Origin: Lachnospiraceae bacterium 28-4
Lineage (GTDB): Bacteria; Bacillota; Clostridia; Lachnospirales; Lachnospiraceae
Reading direction: 5' to 3'
Assembly (NCBI GenBank): GCA_000403275.2
Contig: KE159602.1
Coordinates: 1-40,067, forward strand
Length of the DNA stretch: 40,067 nt
Shown in pieces: positions 1 to 7,252 of this stretch. The translations under genes were made by a program, and so were the position numbers. Numbering within the stretch: the stretch's first letter is position 1; every line of letters starts with the position of its first letter. Below the pieces are notes generated by a model, which ran no database searches, was not told the DNA's origin, and worked only from the letters and a program-made list of their open reading frames with translations.

Positions 1-675
1 TGGGGCGCATCCGGCGCTGCGGCGAAGGTGGACTCCCTTGTGGCGGAGGGAGGGCTTGGCGGCCATTCCAAAGGCTATAAGAAGATGAAGAAGGATGAAG
101 TGATCTATGTCTATAACGGCGGATCACCGAAAGGCACATCTTATGGGGCAAACGGAGGCGGGAACGGTTACAATTATGCCAGCAGCAAGCAGTACGGGGC
201 AGGAGGCGGCGGTTCCACCCATGTGGCCACAAAACCTTATGGACTTGGCACGAACAGTTCCAGCGGGCCGTCCTACGCCAACCGCTCCAGCATCCTGATC
301 GTGGCGGGAGGCGGTGGGGGTGGCGGGATAGACAACGGCACAGCCCACAAGGGAGGAGACGGCGGCGGGGAGCGTGGCGGTAACGGCTCCGGCGGTGCAT
401 TGGGAGGCCGGCAGATTTCCACGGGGAGCAGCCCGTCTGAAAACTTTGGCATGGGGGATTATTATTCATCAAGCAGTGCTGCTTCTTCCGGCGGCGGTGG
501 CGGATGGTTCGGCGGGAACTATGGAATGTACGGGCAGTCCGGCGCAGGCGGTTCCGGCTATGTGGACGGTGTGGCGCCATTCACGCATAATGGGAAATAT
601 TACCCTGCGGAGACCGAGGCGGGGGTGAACGAGGGGAACGGCAGGGCATTCATCCGCTATGTGGAATGCGCATAA
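1..675 (+). CDS. Glycine-rich phage tail-tip protein, C-terminal fragment (cut by window start)
   Basis: The reading frame is open from the first base and ends with TAA at 673-675, so only the last 224 residues are visible. They are almost identical to the C-terminus of the complete 707-aa tail-tip protein at 31392-33515. The segment is very rich in Gly, Ser and Asn, with runs of Gly at about residues 103-110 and 163-170. This is typical of exposed glycine-rich tips of phage tail fibres or adhesins that contact the host cell. It is followed by a terminator and the holin-endolysin genes, the same order as in the second copy. Differences from the second copy are scattered substitutions, for example Met for Gln near the final Gly cluster. 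The N-terminal baseplate-attachment part lies outside the window. Tail assignment is strong by homology to the second copy; receptor binding is inferred. Confidence 0.85.
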   Translation, partial: WGASGAAAKVDSLVAEGGLGGHSKGYKKMKKDEVIYVYNGGSPKGTSYGANGGGNGYNYASSKQYGAGGGGSTHVATKPYGLGTNSSSGPSYANRSSILIVAGGGGGGGIDNGTAHKGGDGGGERGGNGSGGALGGRQISTGSSPSENFGMGDYYSSSSAASSGGGGGWFGGNYGMYGQSGAGGSGYVDGVAPFTHNGKYYPAETEAGVNEGNGRAFIRYVECA

Positions 676-683
676 CTGGAAAC

Positions 684-706
684 AGCACCGAGAAGGTGCT
701 TTTTTT
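684..706 (+). terminator. Intrinsic terminator after tail-tip gene
   Basis: AGCACC and GGTGCT form a 6-bp stem with a 5-nt loop, followed directly by seven T. It lies 8 nt after the tail-tip stop and just before the holin RBS, so it probably attenuates late transcription into the lysis genes rather than ending it fully. The second module lacks this hairpin at the same place and has a 580-bp insertion there. Confidence 0.75.
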
Positions 707-721
707 AATGGAGGAATCAGA

Positions 722-1126
722 ATGAAAAATTTTATCGAGGCGGCGCAGTATGCGTTTGCGGCACTCGGCGGTGCGCTGGGCGCGGTCATGGGAGGCTTTG
801 ACGGCTTCCTCTATGCTTTAGTGGTGTTTGTCATCGTGGATTATGCCACCGGGCTGATGGCGGCTGCGGTGGAGAAGAAGCTCTCCAGCGAAGTGGGATT
901 CAAGGGCATCTTTAAGAAGGTCATTATTTTCAGCCTTGTGGCGGTGGGGCATATCGTGGATACGCACATCATCGGGGAGGGGAGCGTCCTGCGGACGGCG
1001 GTTATCTTCTTTTACCTTTCCAATGAGGGCATTTCCATCTTGGAAAATGCCGCCCGGACGGGGCTGCCCATTCCGGGGAAGCTGAAAGCCGTGCTTGAGC
1101 AGTTACGGGAGGAAAAAGAGAATTAA
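722..1126 (+). CDS. Holin, phage_holin_4_1 / TcdE-like family
   Basis: This 134-aa protein has the features of the toxin-secretion/phage-lysis holin family (TcdE-like). Hydrophobic stretches lie around residues 8-27, 29-50, 65-85 and 93-110, with the family-like segment VVDYxTGLMAA and the conserved F-x-Y-L-S-N-E-G-I-S-I-L-E-N region near residue 100. The tail after the membrane region is charged (LEQLREEKEN). Holins pool in the cytoplasmic membrane and form pores that release the endolysin. The start at 722 is preceded by GGAGG at 710-714. An earlier in-frame ATG at 659 overlaps the tail-tip gene and has no RBS. It is nearly identical to the holin at 34094-34498 and distantly related to 7253-7657. 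The endolysin follows after a terminator-like hairpin. Confidence 0.9.
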   Translation: MKNFIEAAQYAFAALGGALGAVMGGFDGFLYALVVFVIVDYATGLMAAAVEKKLSSEVGFKGIFKKVIIFSLVAVGHIVDTHIIGEGSVLRTAVIFFYLSNEGISILENAARTGLPIPGKLKAVLEQLREEKEN

Positions 1127-1141
1127 TGGATTTTTAATCTG

Positions 1142-1171
1142 AGGCATCGGTGTAAAAACTGATGCCTTTTT
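1142..1171 (+). terminator. Terminator-like hairpin between holin and endolysin
   Basis: AGGCATC (1142-1148) pairs with GATGCCT (1161-1167), followed by a short T run. The loop is 12 nt, so the hairpin is moderate; read-through to the endolysin is likely. Confidence 0.6.
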
Positions 1172-1195
1172 CGTGCAGAAAGAGAGGAAAATGGG

Positions 1196-2509
1196 ATGAA
1201 TTTAAAACAGAATTACCTTACACAGTCCGGCTGTTATAAAGCGGGAAAGCGCATCACCGTGAAAGGTCTTATGATCCACTCGGTGGGATGCCCGCAGCCA
1301 AAGGCGGATGTGTTCATGAAGAACTGGAACAGGGCTGACGCCAATGCCTGCGTCCATGCCATCGTAGAGCCGGACGGGGACGTGTACCAACTGCTCCCGT
1401 GGGATTTCCGTGGGTGGCACAGCGGAGGCGGCGCGAACAATACCCACATCGGCGTGGAGATGACGGAGCCTTCCACCATTAAGTATGCAGGCGGTGCGAA
1501 CTGGACGGAGACCGGGAACGGGGAAAATACGAAAGCCCATGTGCTTGCCACCTACAAATGTGCGGTGGAATTATTCGCATATCTCTGTCAGCAGTTCGGT
1601 TTAGACCCTGTGGCGGACGGTGTCATCATCAGCCACAGCGAGGGATGTAAAAGGGGCATTGCCAGCAACCACGGGGACGTGGAGCATCTGTGGTCTGAGT
1701 TTGGATTGTCGATGCAGCAGTTCCGAAAGGACATCAAGGCGGCGATGGAGGGAAGCACAGCGGAGGATTCCCTTACCGCCATTATGGGGAAAGCACAGGC
1801 CACGGCAGGGCAGATGGCATCCTATCTGAAAAAGAAGAATCCGTCCGTGCCGCAGTCTGTTCTGGATATGATTCCGCTCTACCTTTCGGAAGGGGAGGCG
1901 GAGGGTGTGAGGGGTGATATCGCCTTTGCACAGTCCTGCCTCGAAACCGGGAATTTTACTTTCTCCGGCTCGGCGGTCACTCTTTCGCAGAACAATTTCT
2001 GCGGTCTTGGGGTGACACAGAGGGGCAAAACAGGACTGTCCTTTGAAACGGCGCAGCTTGGCATCCGGGCGCAGATACAGCACCTCAAAGCCTACGCCTC
2101 CGCGGATGCGTTTGTAGGTGAAGGAATTGATCCACGGTTCCGCTATGTGAAACGGGGCTGCGCACCTTATGTTGAGTGGCTCGGACAGAAGGAGAACCCG
2201 CAGGGGAAAGGCTGGGCGGCAGGGGAGAAGTACGGGGAGAAGATACTATCCATCCTGAAAGCCATTGTCAGCGAAGGAAAAGTGCAGTTCATGGAGAGCC
2301 TCACCTTTTCCGTACCTTACATGGTGCGGGTATCTATCCCCGATTTAAATATCCGAAAAGGCCCCGGAAAATCATACCCAAAGACGGGCAAGTTTACCGG
2401 CGTGGGCGTTTTCACCGTGGTCGAGGAAAAGGACAGCTGGGGGCTGCTCAAAGCCTATGCGGAAAAGCGGGACGGCTGGATTTCGCTTGCATTCGCCACC
2501 CGGATTTGA
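1196..2509 (+). CDS. Two-domain endolysin: N-acetylmuramoyl-L-alanine amidase plus glucosaminidase, SH3b tail
   Basis: This 437-aa peptidoglycan hydrolase has three parts. Residues about 1-170 form an Amidase_2 (PGRP-like) zinc amidase: MIHSVG with the presumed zinc His at 28, then NTHIGVEMTE, and ISHSEGC near 143. Residues about 200-365 resemble an endo-beta-N-acetylglucosaminidase/lysozyme-like domain (FAQSCLETGNF, NNFCGLG). Residues about 375-437 form an SH3-type wall-binding domain (LNIRKGPG, GWISLAF). It would cut both the stem-peptide linkage and the glycan backbone and needs the holin for release, since there is no signal peptide. A good RBS, AGAGAGGAAA, precedes the ATG. It is about 90% similar to the copy at 34897-36210, with the largest divergence near residues 300-310. 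Lysis role is well supported by holin adjacency and domains. Confidence 0.92.
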   Translation: MNLKQNYLTQSGCYKAGKRITVKGLMIHSVGCPQPKADVFMKNWNRADANACVHAIVEPDGDVYQLLPWDFRGWHSGGGANNTHIGVEMTEPSTIKYAGGANWTETGNGENTKAHVLATYKCAVELFAYLCQQFGLDPVADGVIISHSEGCKRGIASNHGDVEHLWSEFGLSMQQFRKDIKAAMEGSTAEDSLTAIMGKAQATAGQMASYLKKKNPSVPQSVLDMIPLYLSEGEAEGVRGDIAFAQSCLETGNFTFSGSAVTLSQNNFCGLGVTQRGKTGLSFETAQLGIRAQIQHLKAYASADAFVGEGIDPRFRYVKRGCAPYVEWLGQKENPQGKGWAAGEKYGEKILSILKAIVSEGKVQFMESLTFSVPYMVRVSIPDLNIRKGPGKSYPKTGKFTGVGVFTVVEEKDSWGLLKAYAEKRDGWISLAFATRI

Positions 2510-2617
2510 GGGAATGTAAGGCGGCATTTATATAGGAAGAAAGCGGCCAGACCGCTTGACTTTACGGGCTTTCAGAGTGATTAATAGACTACCAAAAAAG
2601 GAAAGGAGCGGATGCAG

Positions 2618-4333
2618 ATGCGGATAAGGAAAGTTGCGATATATGCCAGGGTGTCAACAGAGCATGAGGCACAGCTTTCAGCATTGGAGAACCAGGTGCA
2701 GTATTACGATGACCTGATAGACAGACACCCGGACTGGGTGCTGTACCGCCGGTATATCGATGAAGGGATCACCGGCACTTCCATATCCAAGCGGAAAAAC
2801 TTCGTGCGGATGATGGAGGACGCGAAGGACGGACATTTCGATTTAATCGTCACGAGGGAGGTATCGAGGTTCGCAAGGAACACGGTGGACACCCTCCAGC
2901 AGACGCGGCTCTTGAAGCGGATGGGCATTGAGGTGTATTTCACCGAGGACGGGATATGGACCATGAACGATGAGGACGGGGAGCTGCGGCTGACCATCAT
3001 GGCCACCCTCGCGCAGAACGAATCGAAAAAGACCTCCATGCGGGTGAAGGCGGGGCAGATGGTCTCCTTCCAGAACGGGGTGGTCTACGGCACCGGGAAC
3101 GTGCTTGGCTACGACAAAGTGGGGCCGGAATACGTCATCAACGAGGCGCAGGCGAAAACGGTCAGGAAGATTTTTGATATGTACCTTGCGGGAAACGGCA
3201 GCCAGAAGATTAAGAAACAGCTTGAAAAAGACGGCGACCTCACGGCGATGGGGAAGAGCCTGTGGCATTACGCCACCATCAGCCATATCCTGAAGAACCG
3301 CCTCTACTGCGGCGAGCTGGAATACCGGAAGGAATATGTGCCGGACTACCTCGAACAGAAAAGGGCGAAGAACAACGGGGAGTTGGAGCGCATCATCGTG
3401 GAAGGGAAGCACCAGCCCATCGTCACCAAAGAGGAATTTGAAAAGGTGCAGAAACTGATAGAGGAAAAGAGGCCGCAGATGGAGCATTTCAGGAAGAACA
3501 GGGGCATCCACTCGGATGACCTCTGGCGCAGGAAGCTGCGGTGCCAGTGCGGCCACGCTTTCGCAAAGACCAGGTGGCACTCCAAGTCAAGGGACTTCAC
3601 CACCTACACCTACAAGTGCTATGACCAGACCCGGACGGGGACGGTTTCAGCAAGGCTGAAAAACGGCCTGAGTATCGAGGGCGTCTGCCGGGTGCCGCTG
3701 GTGCAGGACTGGAAGGTACACACGATGGCGCAGAAAGTCCTCCACGCCGTTTTCGATGACCCGGAGGGGACGCTCCGGGAAGCAGCGGCAGTCCTCGGCC
3801 TCGGCGCGGCAGGGGTGGAGCAGTCGGAAGTCCTGCGGGACAAGGAAATCATAGAAGAACAGCTCAAAAAGGAGCGGGGGCGCTACGAGACGCTGCTCGA
3901 TATGCGGATGAACAACGAGATACCGAAAGAGGTATTCAGCCGCAAGCAGCAGGAGGTGGAGAAAAAGATAGCGGAGCTGGAACAGCAGATGATGCAGTAC
4001 GGCGATGTGAAGCCTGCCACGGAGGCGGACGTGAGCGGCAAGCTGGAAAACCTGCAGAGGCTCATGGGGCAGCCGCCCGTGCCGGAGGATGGGGAGTTTT
4101 CGGAAAGTGATATAGATAAATATGTTTTCGGGGTAAGGGTTTACGAAGACCGCTTTGAGTGGCTCTTAAACTTAAGCCCCGAAGCCCGCGGGGAACTGGA
4201 CGATGCCGGTTCCCCTGTTTATTTTACGAAGCTGACGGTCACGCCGGATGACGAGCGGGCATGGTTCAAGATGCACCCGCAGTGGTCAAAGTCCAACAAA
4301 TATGTGGAACTGGAGGCATGGATTTATATTTAG
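2618..4333 (+). CDS. Large serine recombinase (integrase/resolvase family)
   Basis: The protein (571 aa from this start) has an N-terminal resolvase domain with the motif YARVSTEHEAQ. The nucleophile is the Ser of VST at about residue 13, and the R-x-x-RN region (REVSRFARN) follows. Then come a Recombinase domain (about 165-275), a Cys-containing zinc-ribbon region (RCQCGHAF near 310 and YKCYDQ), and a coiled coil near 410-475. Large serine recombinases integrate or excise elements at short att sites. AGGAG at 2604-2608 lies 9 nt before ATG 2618, so I prefer it to the ATG at 2612. The N-terminal 175 residues are almost identical to the copy at 36308-38020; the C-terminal DNA-recognition part diverges more, so the two enzymes could recognise different sites. 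It sits directly after the lysis genes. Confidence 0.92.
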   Translation: MRIRKVAIYARVSTEHEAQLSALENQVQYYDDLIDRHPDWVLYRRYIDEGITGTSISKRKNFVRMMEDAKDGHFDLIVTREVSRFARNTVDTLQQTRLLKRMGIEVYFTEDGIWTMNDEDGELRLTIMATLAQNESKKTSMRVKAGQMVSFQNGVVYGTGNVLGYDKVGPEYVINEAQAKTVRKIFDMYLAGNGSQKIKKQLEKDGDLTAMGKSLWHYATISHILKNRLYCGELEYRKEYVPDYLEQKRAKNNGELERIIVEGKHQPIVTKEEFEKVQKLIEEKRPQMEHFRKNRGIHSDDLWRRKLRCQCGHAFAKTRWHSKSRDFTTYTYKCYDQTRTGTVSARLKNGLSIEGVCRVPLVQDWKVHTMAQKVLHAVFDDPEGTLREAAAVLGLGAAGVEQSEVLRDKEIIEEQLKKERGRYETLLDMRMNNEIPKEVFSRKQQEVEKKIAELEQQMMQYGDVKPATEADVSGKLENLQRLMGQPPVPEDGEFSESDIDKYVFGVRVYEDRFEWLLNLSPEARGELDDAGSPVYFTKLTVTPDDERAWFKMHPQWSKSNKYVELEAWIYI

Positions 4334-4341
4334 ACGAAAGA

Positions 4342-4380
4342 GACAGGGCGGAAGGGCTGTGGCGGCCTTTCCGTCCTGTC
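4342..4380. terminator. Hairpin between convergent genes
   Basis: A long inverted repeat (GACAGGGCGGAAGG with CCTTTCCGTCCTGTC) separates the recombinase from the convergent small gene. The second module has the same hairpin at 38032-38072 with a G-T pair changed to G-C, a pairing-preserving substitution. There is no long T run, so termination efficiency is uncertain. Confidence 0.6.
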
Positions 4381-4395
4381 CGGCATTTTGCGGTC

Positions 4396-4701
4396 TTACT
4401 CTGTAATCATTTCTTTTACTTCTGTTGGCAGGCATTTCCCTAAAAACATAGCCTTGCAGTCGGAAAATCCAAGCAGATATGCAAGCATCCCAAACCGGGA
4501 GCCCAGCGCGTTCTGCTCACAGACGTAGCGGTCGATGAGCAGCCGGATTTCTTTTGATAAATCCATCCTGTCCAGTTCGCCGGAGTATATGTCCGACTTT
4601 CGGAGAATCGCCTGGTATTCCCCGTCACCGCTTACAATGCCGTTCATGACACCGTTCATGCGTGTGTCCATCAATTGGTATAATGCAGAATCTTTTTCCA
4701 A
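4396..4701 (-). CDS. Small helical phage-associated protein, possibly DUF6809-like
   Basis: This 101-aa protein is predicted to be mostly helical: LYQLMDTRM, then a central RKSDIYSGELDRMDLSKEI segment, then a hydrophobic FGMLAYLLGFSDC near the C-terminus. The general pattern resembles the DUF6809 family found beside Firmicute phage and transposon genes, but I am not certain of the family and no function is known. The start is TTG at 4701-4699, chosen because AGGAGGG lies about 6 nt upstream and the homologue at 38085-38393 shares the same TTG and RBS. It is convergent with the recombinase and divergent from the toxin locus. Its retention in both modules suggests a role tied to the recombinase or toxin region. 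Confidence 0.7.
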   Translation of the reverse strand: MEKDSALYQLMDTRMNGVMNGIVSGDGEYQAILRKSDIYSGELDRMDLSKEIRLLIDRYVCEQNALGSRFGMLAYLLGFSDCKAMFLGKCLPTEVKEMITE

Positions 4702-4785
4702 TCCAATCCCTCCTTCCGTGGTGTTGTAGCTTACCTCTGAATTTGGGATTTAGCAAGTGGAAAAATAAAAAGCTGGAAAACCATC

Positions 4786-4814
4786 TTGTGGCATCCGACA
4801 TTTTCTGATAATAT
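4786..4814 (+). promoter_or_regulatory. Promoter of the toxin RNA
   Basis: TTGTGG (-35, 4786-4791), a 17-bp spacer and TAATAT (-10, 4809-4814). The second module keeps it as TTGTAG-N17-TAAAAT at 38477-38505. Downstream, the leader contains CAGAGGGG/CCCCTCTG (4863-4882), a perfect 8-bp hairpin before the toxin RBS; in copy two the stem is 7 bp because one base has been lost from each arm. Confidence 0.7.
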
Positions 4815-4916
4815 ATTCGCATGGGGTACTGCCATAACGGGTAGGCGGTCAGTCCTTCTTTGCAGAGGGGACTGCCCCTCTGACTACGGGTAAAACCGGG
4901 AAAGGGGGGATGCTTG

Positions 4917-5009
4917 ATGAGTGACTATGAACTGCTGACGGTTGTTCTGATGATTCTTGGAATCATCGTTTCGATCTTGATAGCGTACATAAACCACACA
5001 AAAAAGTGA
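4917..5009 (+). CDS. Small hydrophobic toxin peptide, Hol_Tox / Fst-like (30 aa)
   Basis: A 30-residue peptide starts MSDYELLTVVLMIL and ends NHTKK, with one transmembrane helix at about residues 6-25 and a charged C-terminus. This matches the putative holin-like toxin (Hol_Tox) family of Firmicute type I toxin-antitoxin loci, related in architecture to enterococcal Fst. Overproduction of such peptides usually damages the membrane; here that is inferred from the family. AAAGGGGGGA precedes the start. The stop codon lies inside the 3' terminator stem. The same peptide is encoded at 38608-38700. Surrounding signals (structured leader, bidirectional terminator, antisense promoter) are those expected of a par-type locus. 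Confidence 0.82.
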   Translation: MSDYELLTVVLMILGIIVSILIAYINHTKK

Positions 5010-5040
5010 CCGCCCCAGCCAAAGGTAAGGTCACTTCTTT
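5004..5040. terminator. Bidirectional terminator of the toxin/antitoxin RNAs
   Basis: AAGTGACC (5004-5011) pairs with GGTCACTT (5029-5036), with A runs upstream and T runs downstream, so it can terminate transcription in both directions. In copy two the stem is AAGTAACC/GGTTACTT: both arms changed together, including the stop codon TGA to TAA. This covariation shows the pairing is under selection. Confidence 0.82.
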
Positions 5041-5090
5041 GTAAGTAATTTTATCGGGGCTGACCGTCTATCGGCAGTATTCCCTTTTGT
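5004..5090 (-). ncRNA. Putative antisense antitoxin RNA (RNA II of a par-like locus)
   Basis: A transcript of about 85 nt would start near 5090 on the minus strand and end at the shared terminator, overlapping the 3' end of the toxin RNA. It is predicted from the strong minus-strand promoter at 5097-5125 and the convergent layout typical of par/fst loci. Its 5' part contains GACGGTCAGCC, resembling GGCGGTCAGTCC near the start of the toxin RNA. In par loci short repeats shared by the two RNAs mediate kissing interactions, though here the repeats are inverted on the DNA rather than direct. No transcript data are available. Confidence 0.6.
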
Positions 5091-5096
5091 GTTTTT

Positions 5097-5125
5097 ATTG
5101 TAACAGATTCCCCCGCATCTGTCAA
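5097..5125 (-). promoter_or_regulatory. Promoter of the antisense RNA
   Basis: On the minus strand: TTGACA (5125-5120), a 17-bp spacer, and TACAAT (5102-5097), a near-consensus vegetative promoter stronger than the toxin promoter. It is fully conserved in copy two at 38790-38818. Confidence 0.75.
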
Positions 5126-5214
5126 ACGCTGCGGAGCGTTCCGTTGAAATCATTCTATACTGGATTCCGCACAAAGGCAAGGGGCTAATTTGTCGATTTG
5201 TCGAATCGCAAAAT

Positions 5215-5277
5215 GGGGTGGGGTAAATTCCTCATAGGTGGGGTAAAAGGGGTAAATCATTTACCCCAGGGGTAAAA
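5215..5277. repeat. GGGGTAAA repeat cluster with a perfect palindrome
   Basis: GGGGTAAA occurs at 5220, 5240, 5249 and 5269 with starts spaced 20, 9 and 20 bp. A reverse copy at 5260-5267 makes a perfect 19-bp palindrome at 5249-5267 (GGGGTAAAT-C-ATTTACCCC). The two-turn spacing suggests protein binding sites. It lies just beyond the point where similarity to the second module ends (about 5151), so it may mark the island edge. No binding protein is known. Confidence 0.6.
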
Positions 5278-5341
5278 GTCATCATAATCTAACAGCGGCA
5301 CAGGCGGCTATTTCCAATTGATGCCATAGGATTTTTGACAC

Positions 5342-5686
5342 TAACAGGCAAAAGTATTGAAGAATGGCTTAAAATCAAGGGATTTTGAGGTTTGGTGGGA
5401 TTCATCACGGTGGGTGGTGGACCCCGTTTTTTCGTGTTTTTGGATGCCGCTGATAGGATGGCGATAGGGGATAAAATCGTACTATCAGGCAAAAGTATAC
5501 TTTCACGCAAAAGTCGGGGGTTTCCGTGATAGTGTGTAAAGGAAAGGTAAAAAGGTGTAGGATATTGGCGGTTTTGCGGAAAAGGGTATTAGCTTGACGG
5601 AAAATGCTGTTGAAAAACGGGAGATATGATACAAAAACGGAAACTGCATGGAGTTTTCGTGATAATATAGAGTTTTGCCTGTTTGT
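5342..5686. repeat. Iteron-like repeats, left cluster (TATCAxGCAAAAGT / TATCACGGAAACT family)
   Basis: Copies lie at 5342-5356, 5483-5497, 5501-5515 (forward), 5520-5531 (reverse), about 5637-5647 (forward), 5651-5667 and 5670-5686 (reverse). The consensus is roughly TATCA-[CG]-G-[GC]-AAA-[AC]-T. The same family recurs in a more regular array at 7858-8081. Apart from the repeats the 5151-5750 stretch has no convincing gene. These repeats lie upstream of the HTH gene's promoter. Confidence 0.7.
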
Positions 5687-5759
5687 TTACAAAATCTGTA
5701 AGAGGCAAGAAGAATATAGAAGTTGTTAATGTTACAATGAAATTTTTAAAATTGAAACA

Positions 5760-5787
5760 TTGACAAATTTATAATGCGTGATATAAT
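5760..5787 (+). promoter_or_regulatory. Promoter of the coiled-coil/HTH gene
   Basis: TTGACA (5760-5765), 16-bp spacer, TATAAT (5782-5787): both hexamers are consensus. It lies 27 bp upstream of the GTG start at 5814. Confidence 0.75.
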
Positions 5788-5813
5788 ATTTAACAAGATA
5801 CGGAGGTGAAATT

Positions 5814-6854
5814 GTGAAAAATGAAATCGAAAAGAAGCAATTACAAGAATGTATTTGTGTGCTAGAAGAAGAAGTTTCTTCTATAGAGGCAGTTATTGCA
5901 ACCTTGGACTTGCAAATTGAAAGTGTAAAATTAAAAGCAGAGAAAGAAAACTTAGAACATGAAAGAAATGTACATTATCAGGAACTGGAAAAGAAAAAAA
6001 TAGAGTTAGAAAGGCTTCAATCGCAGTTAATGACACGGAAACATTTTAATAGAGAGCGCTGTCTTAACAATGTGGATATGCTTTTAACTCAGAAAAATAA
6101 AAAGTTAGGTGAGTTAGAGGTAAATTCTGGAAATAGACCAGGGTATCTTTCGAGAATGAAAAGTGGAAAAAGTAATTCAGATCCTAGTATTGAATTTTTG
6201 ATGACAGCCTCTGATGAATTGGAGGTACCGTTAGATTTATTAGTAGGCTCAAATCTTGCAGATTTAACTCCAACAGAGAGTTTTATGTTGAAATTTATGA
6301 GACAACTTATTTCTGATACGAATGATGATAAGCTTGAATGGACTCGTGAAACATTATCTGAGCTTGAAAAGGTTGAAGTGATACATGACATGAATGGGTA
6401 TGTAGAAGTATCACATCCCCTATATGGAATTGGTAGTGAAGGAACAGATTCTGAGTGTTTTGAAATTCCAGTTTACAATTCTCTATTTTTTAAGGATTGC
6501 GGAGTGCGGCCTTGTGGAAACGGATATTATACAACACTTGTTCCAAATGATCAGAAGATTTATATAATGGATTGCATTGGAGAGGATGATAGAGTTACTT
6601 GGCGTGGAAAGCGTTTTTTTGAAATATACATGGTTGAGTATAATTCCTATGGAAATGCTATTGTCAAAAGGATATGTAACACTTTAGAAGCGAATTCACC
6701 TCTTATTGCAGTGGTAAATTCATTGATTAAAACAATTATAGTTTCGGTATCTCACGTTCATATTGATGATAGTGTTCGAAGTGCTATTGATGCATATATG
6801 AGTGGAAAGAGAATTGGGGGCGGAGATTTAAATGGGGAATTGCCATTTAATTAG
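5814..6854 (+). CDS. Coiled-coil protein with Cro/C1-type helix-turn-helix
   Basis: This 346-aa protein is AT-rich compared with the phage genes. Residues about 5-80 form a long heptad-rich coiled coil (many E, K, L). Residues about 92-145 look like an XRE/Cro-C1 HTH: NRPGYLSRMKSGKSNSDPS resembles the recognition-helix region, followed by the typical IEFLMTASDELEVPLDLLV tail. The C-terminal 200 residues have no domain I recognise and may be a sensing or partner-binding part. The start is GTG with GGAGGTG 6-8 nt upstream. It is probably co-transcribed with the 62-aa gene 9 nt downstream. Lying between the two iteron-like clusters, it is a reasonable candidate for the protein binding them, but that is inference. 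Confidence 0.75.
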   Translation: MKNEIEKKQLQECICVLEEEVSSIEAVIATLDLQIESVKLKAEKENLEHERNVHYQELEKKKIELERLQSQLMTRKHFNRERCLNNVDMLLTQKNKKLGELEVNSGNRPGYLSRMKSGKSNSDPSIEFLMTASDELEVPLDLLVGSNLADLTPTESFMLKFMRQLISDTNDDKLEWTRETLSELEKVEVIHDMNGYVEVSHPLYGIGSEGTDSECFEIPVYNSLFFKDCGVRPCGNGYYTTLVPNDQKIYIMDCIGEDDRVTWRGKRFFEIYMVEYNSYGNAIVKRICNTLEANSPLIAVVNSLIKTIIVSVSHVHIDDSVRSAIDAYMSGKRIGGGDLNGELPFN

Positions 6855-6863
6855 GAGGTGCGA

Positions 6864-7052
6864 ATGGAAGGGTTAACATATGCAAAACATGGACAAAAGA
6901 AACCATTGGGACAGTTGGCAAAAATTAATGGAAAGAGGGCAGTTGCTTTTTTGGATAAGGATAAGCAGGTAAAATCATATACTACAATCGATGAAATTAA
7001 TGATATGTTTTGTACCATAGATAATGTACCAGAATATAATTTGGATTTCTGA
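6864..7052 (+). CDS. Small uncharacterised protein (62 aa)
   Basis: ATG 6864 is chosen because AGGAGG at 6852-6857 lies 6 nt before it. The protein starts MEGLTYAKHGQKKP and has a basic N-terminal half and an acidic, hydrophobic C-terminal half (IDEINDMFCTI). No signal peptide or membrane helix is seen. It follows the HTH gene by 9 nt, so the two are very likely one operon. I do not recognise the family; a small partner or antitoxin-like role is possible but unsupported. Confidence 0.65.
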   Translation: MEGLTYAKHGQKKPLGQLAKINGKRAVAFLDKDKQVKSYTTIDEINDMFCTIDNVPEYNLDF

Positions 7053-7131
7053 TTATATTACCATGATTAACAAAGGAGTGTAATCTGGTCATTAAAAAAA
7101 TTTACTGTTTTGTGCCGTTCGAAGGCGTGGC

Positions 7132-7176
7132 GAGCCAGACAGTATCCAAAGTAATGGATGCGGTCTGGCTTTTTTC
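7132..7176 (+). terminator. Strong terminator after the HTH operon
   Basis: AGCCAGAC (7133-7140) pairs with GTCTGGCT (7163-7170), with an inner ATCC/GGAT pairing, followed by TTTTTT. It ends the 5814-7052 transcription unit. Confidence 0.85.
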
Positions 7177-7252
7177 TATGTTTATTGAAGTTGATATTGT
7201 TTTATGAGATATGAAAAATTTGCAGAACAAAATGGAAAGTGAGGGTACGATA

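Noticed and set aside
5040-5075. Direct-repeat pairing between toxin and antisense RNAs as in classical par loci
   Set aside because: The two CGGTCAG segments are inverted on the DNA rather than direct repeats, so the classical par repeat pairing is not claimed; only the terminator overlap is certain.
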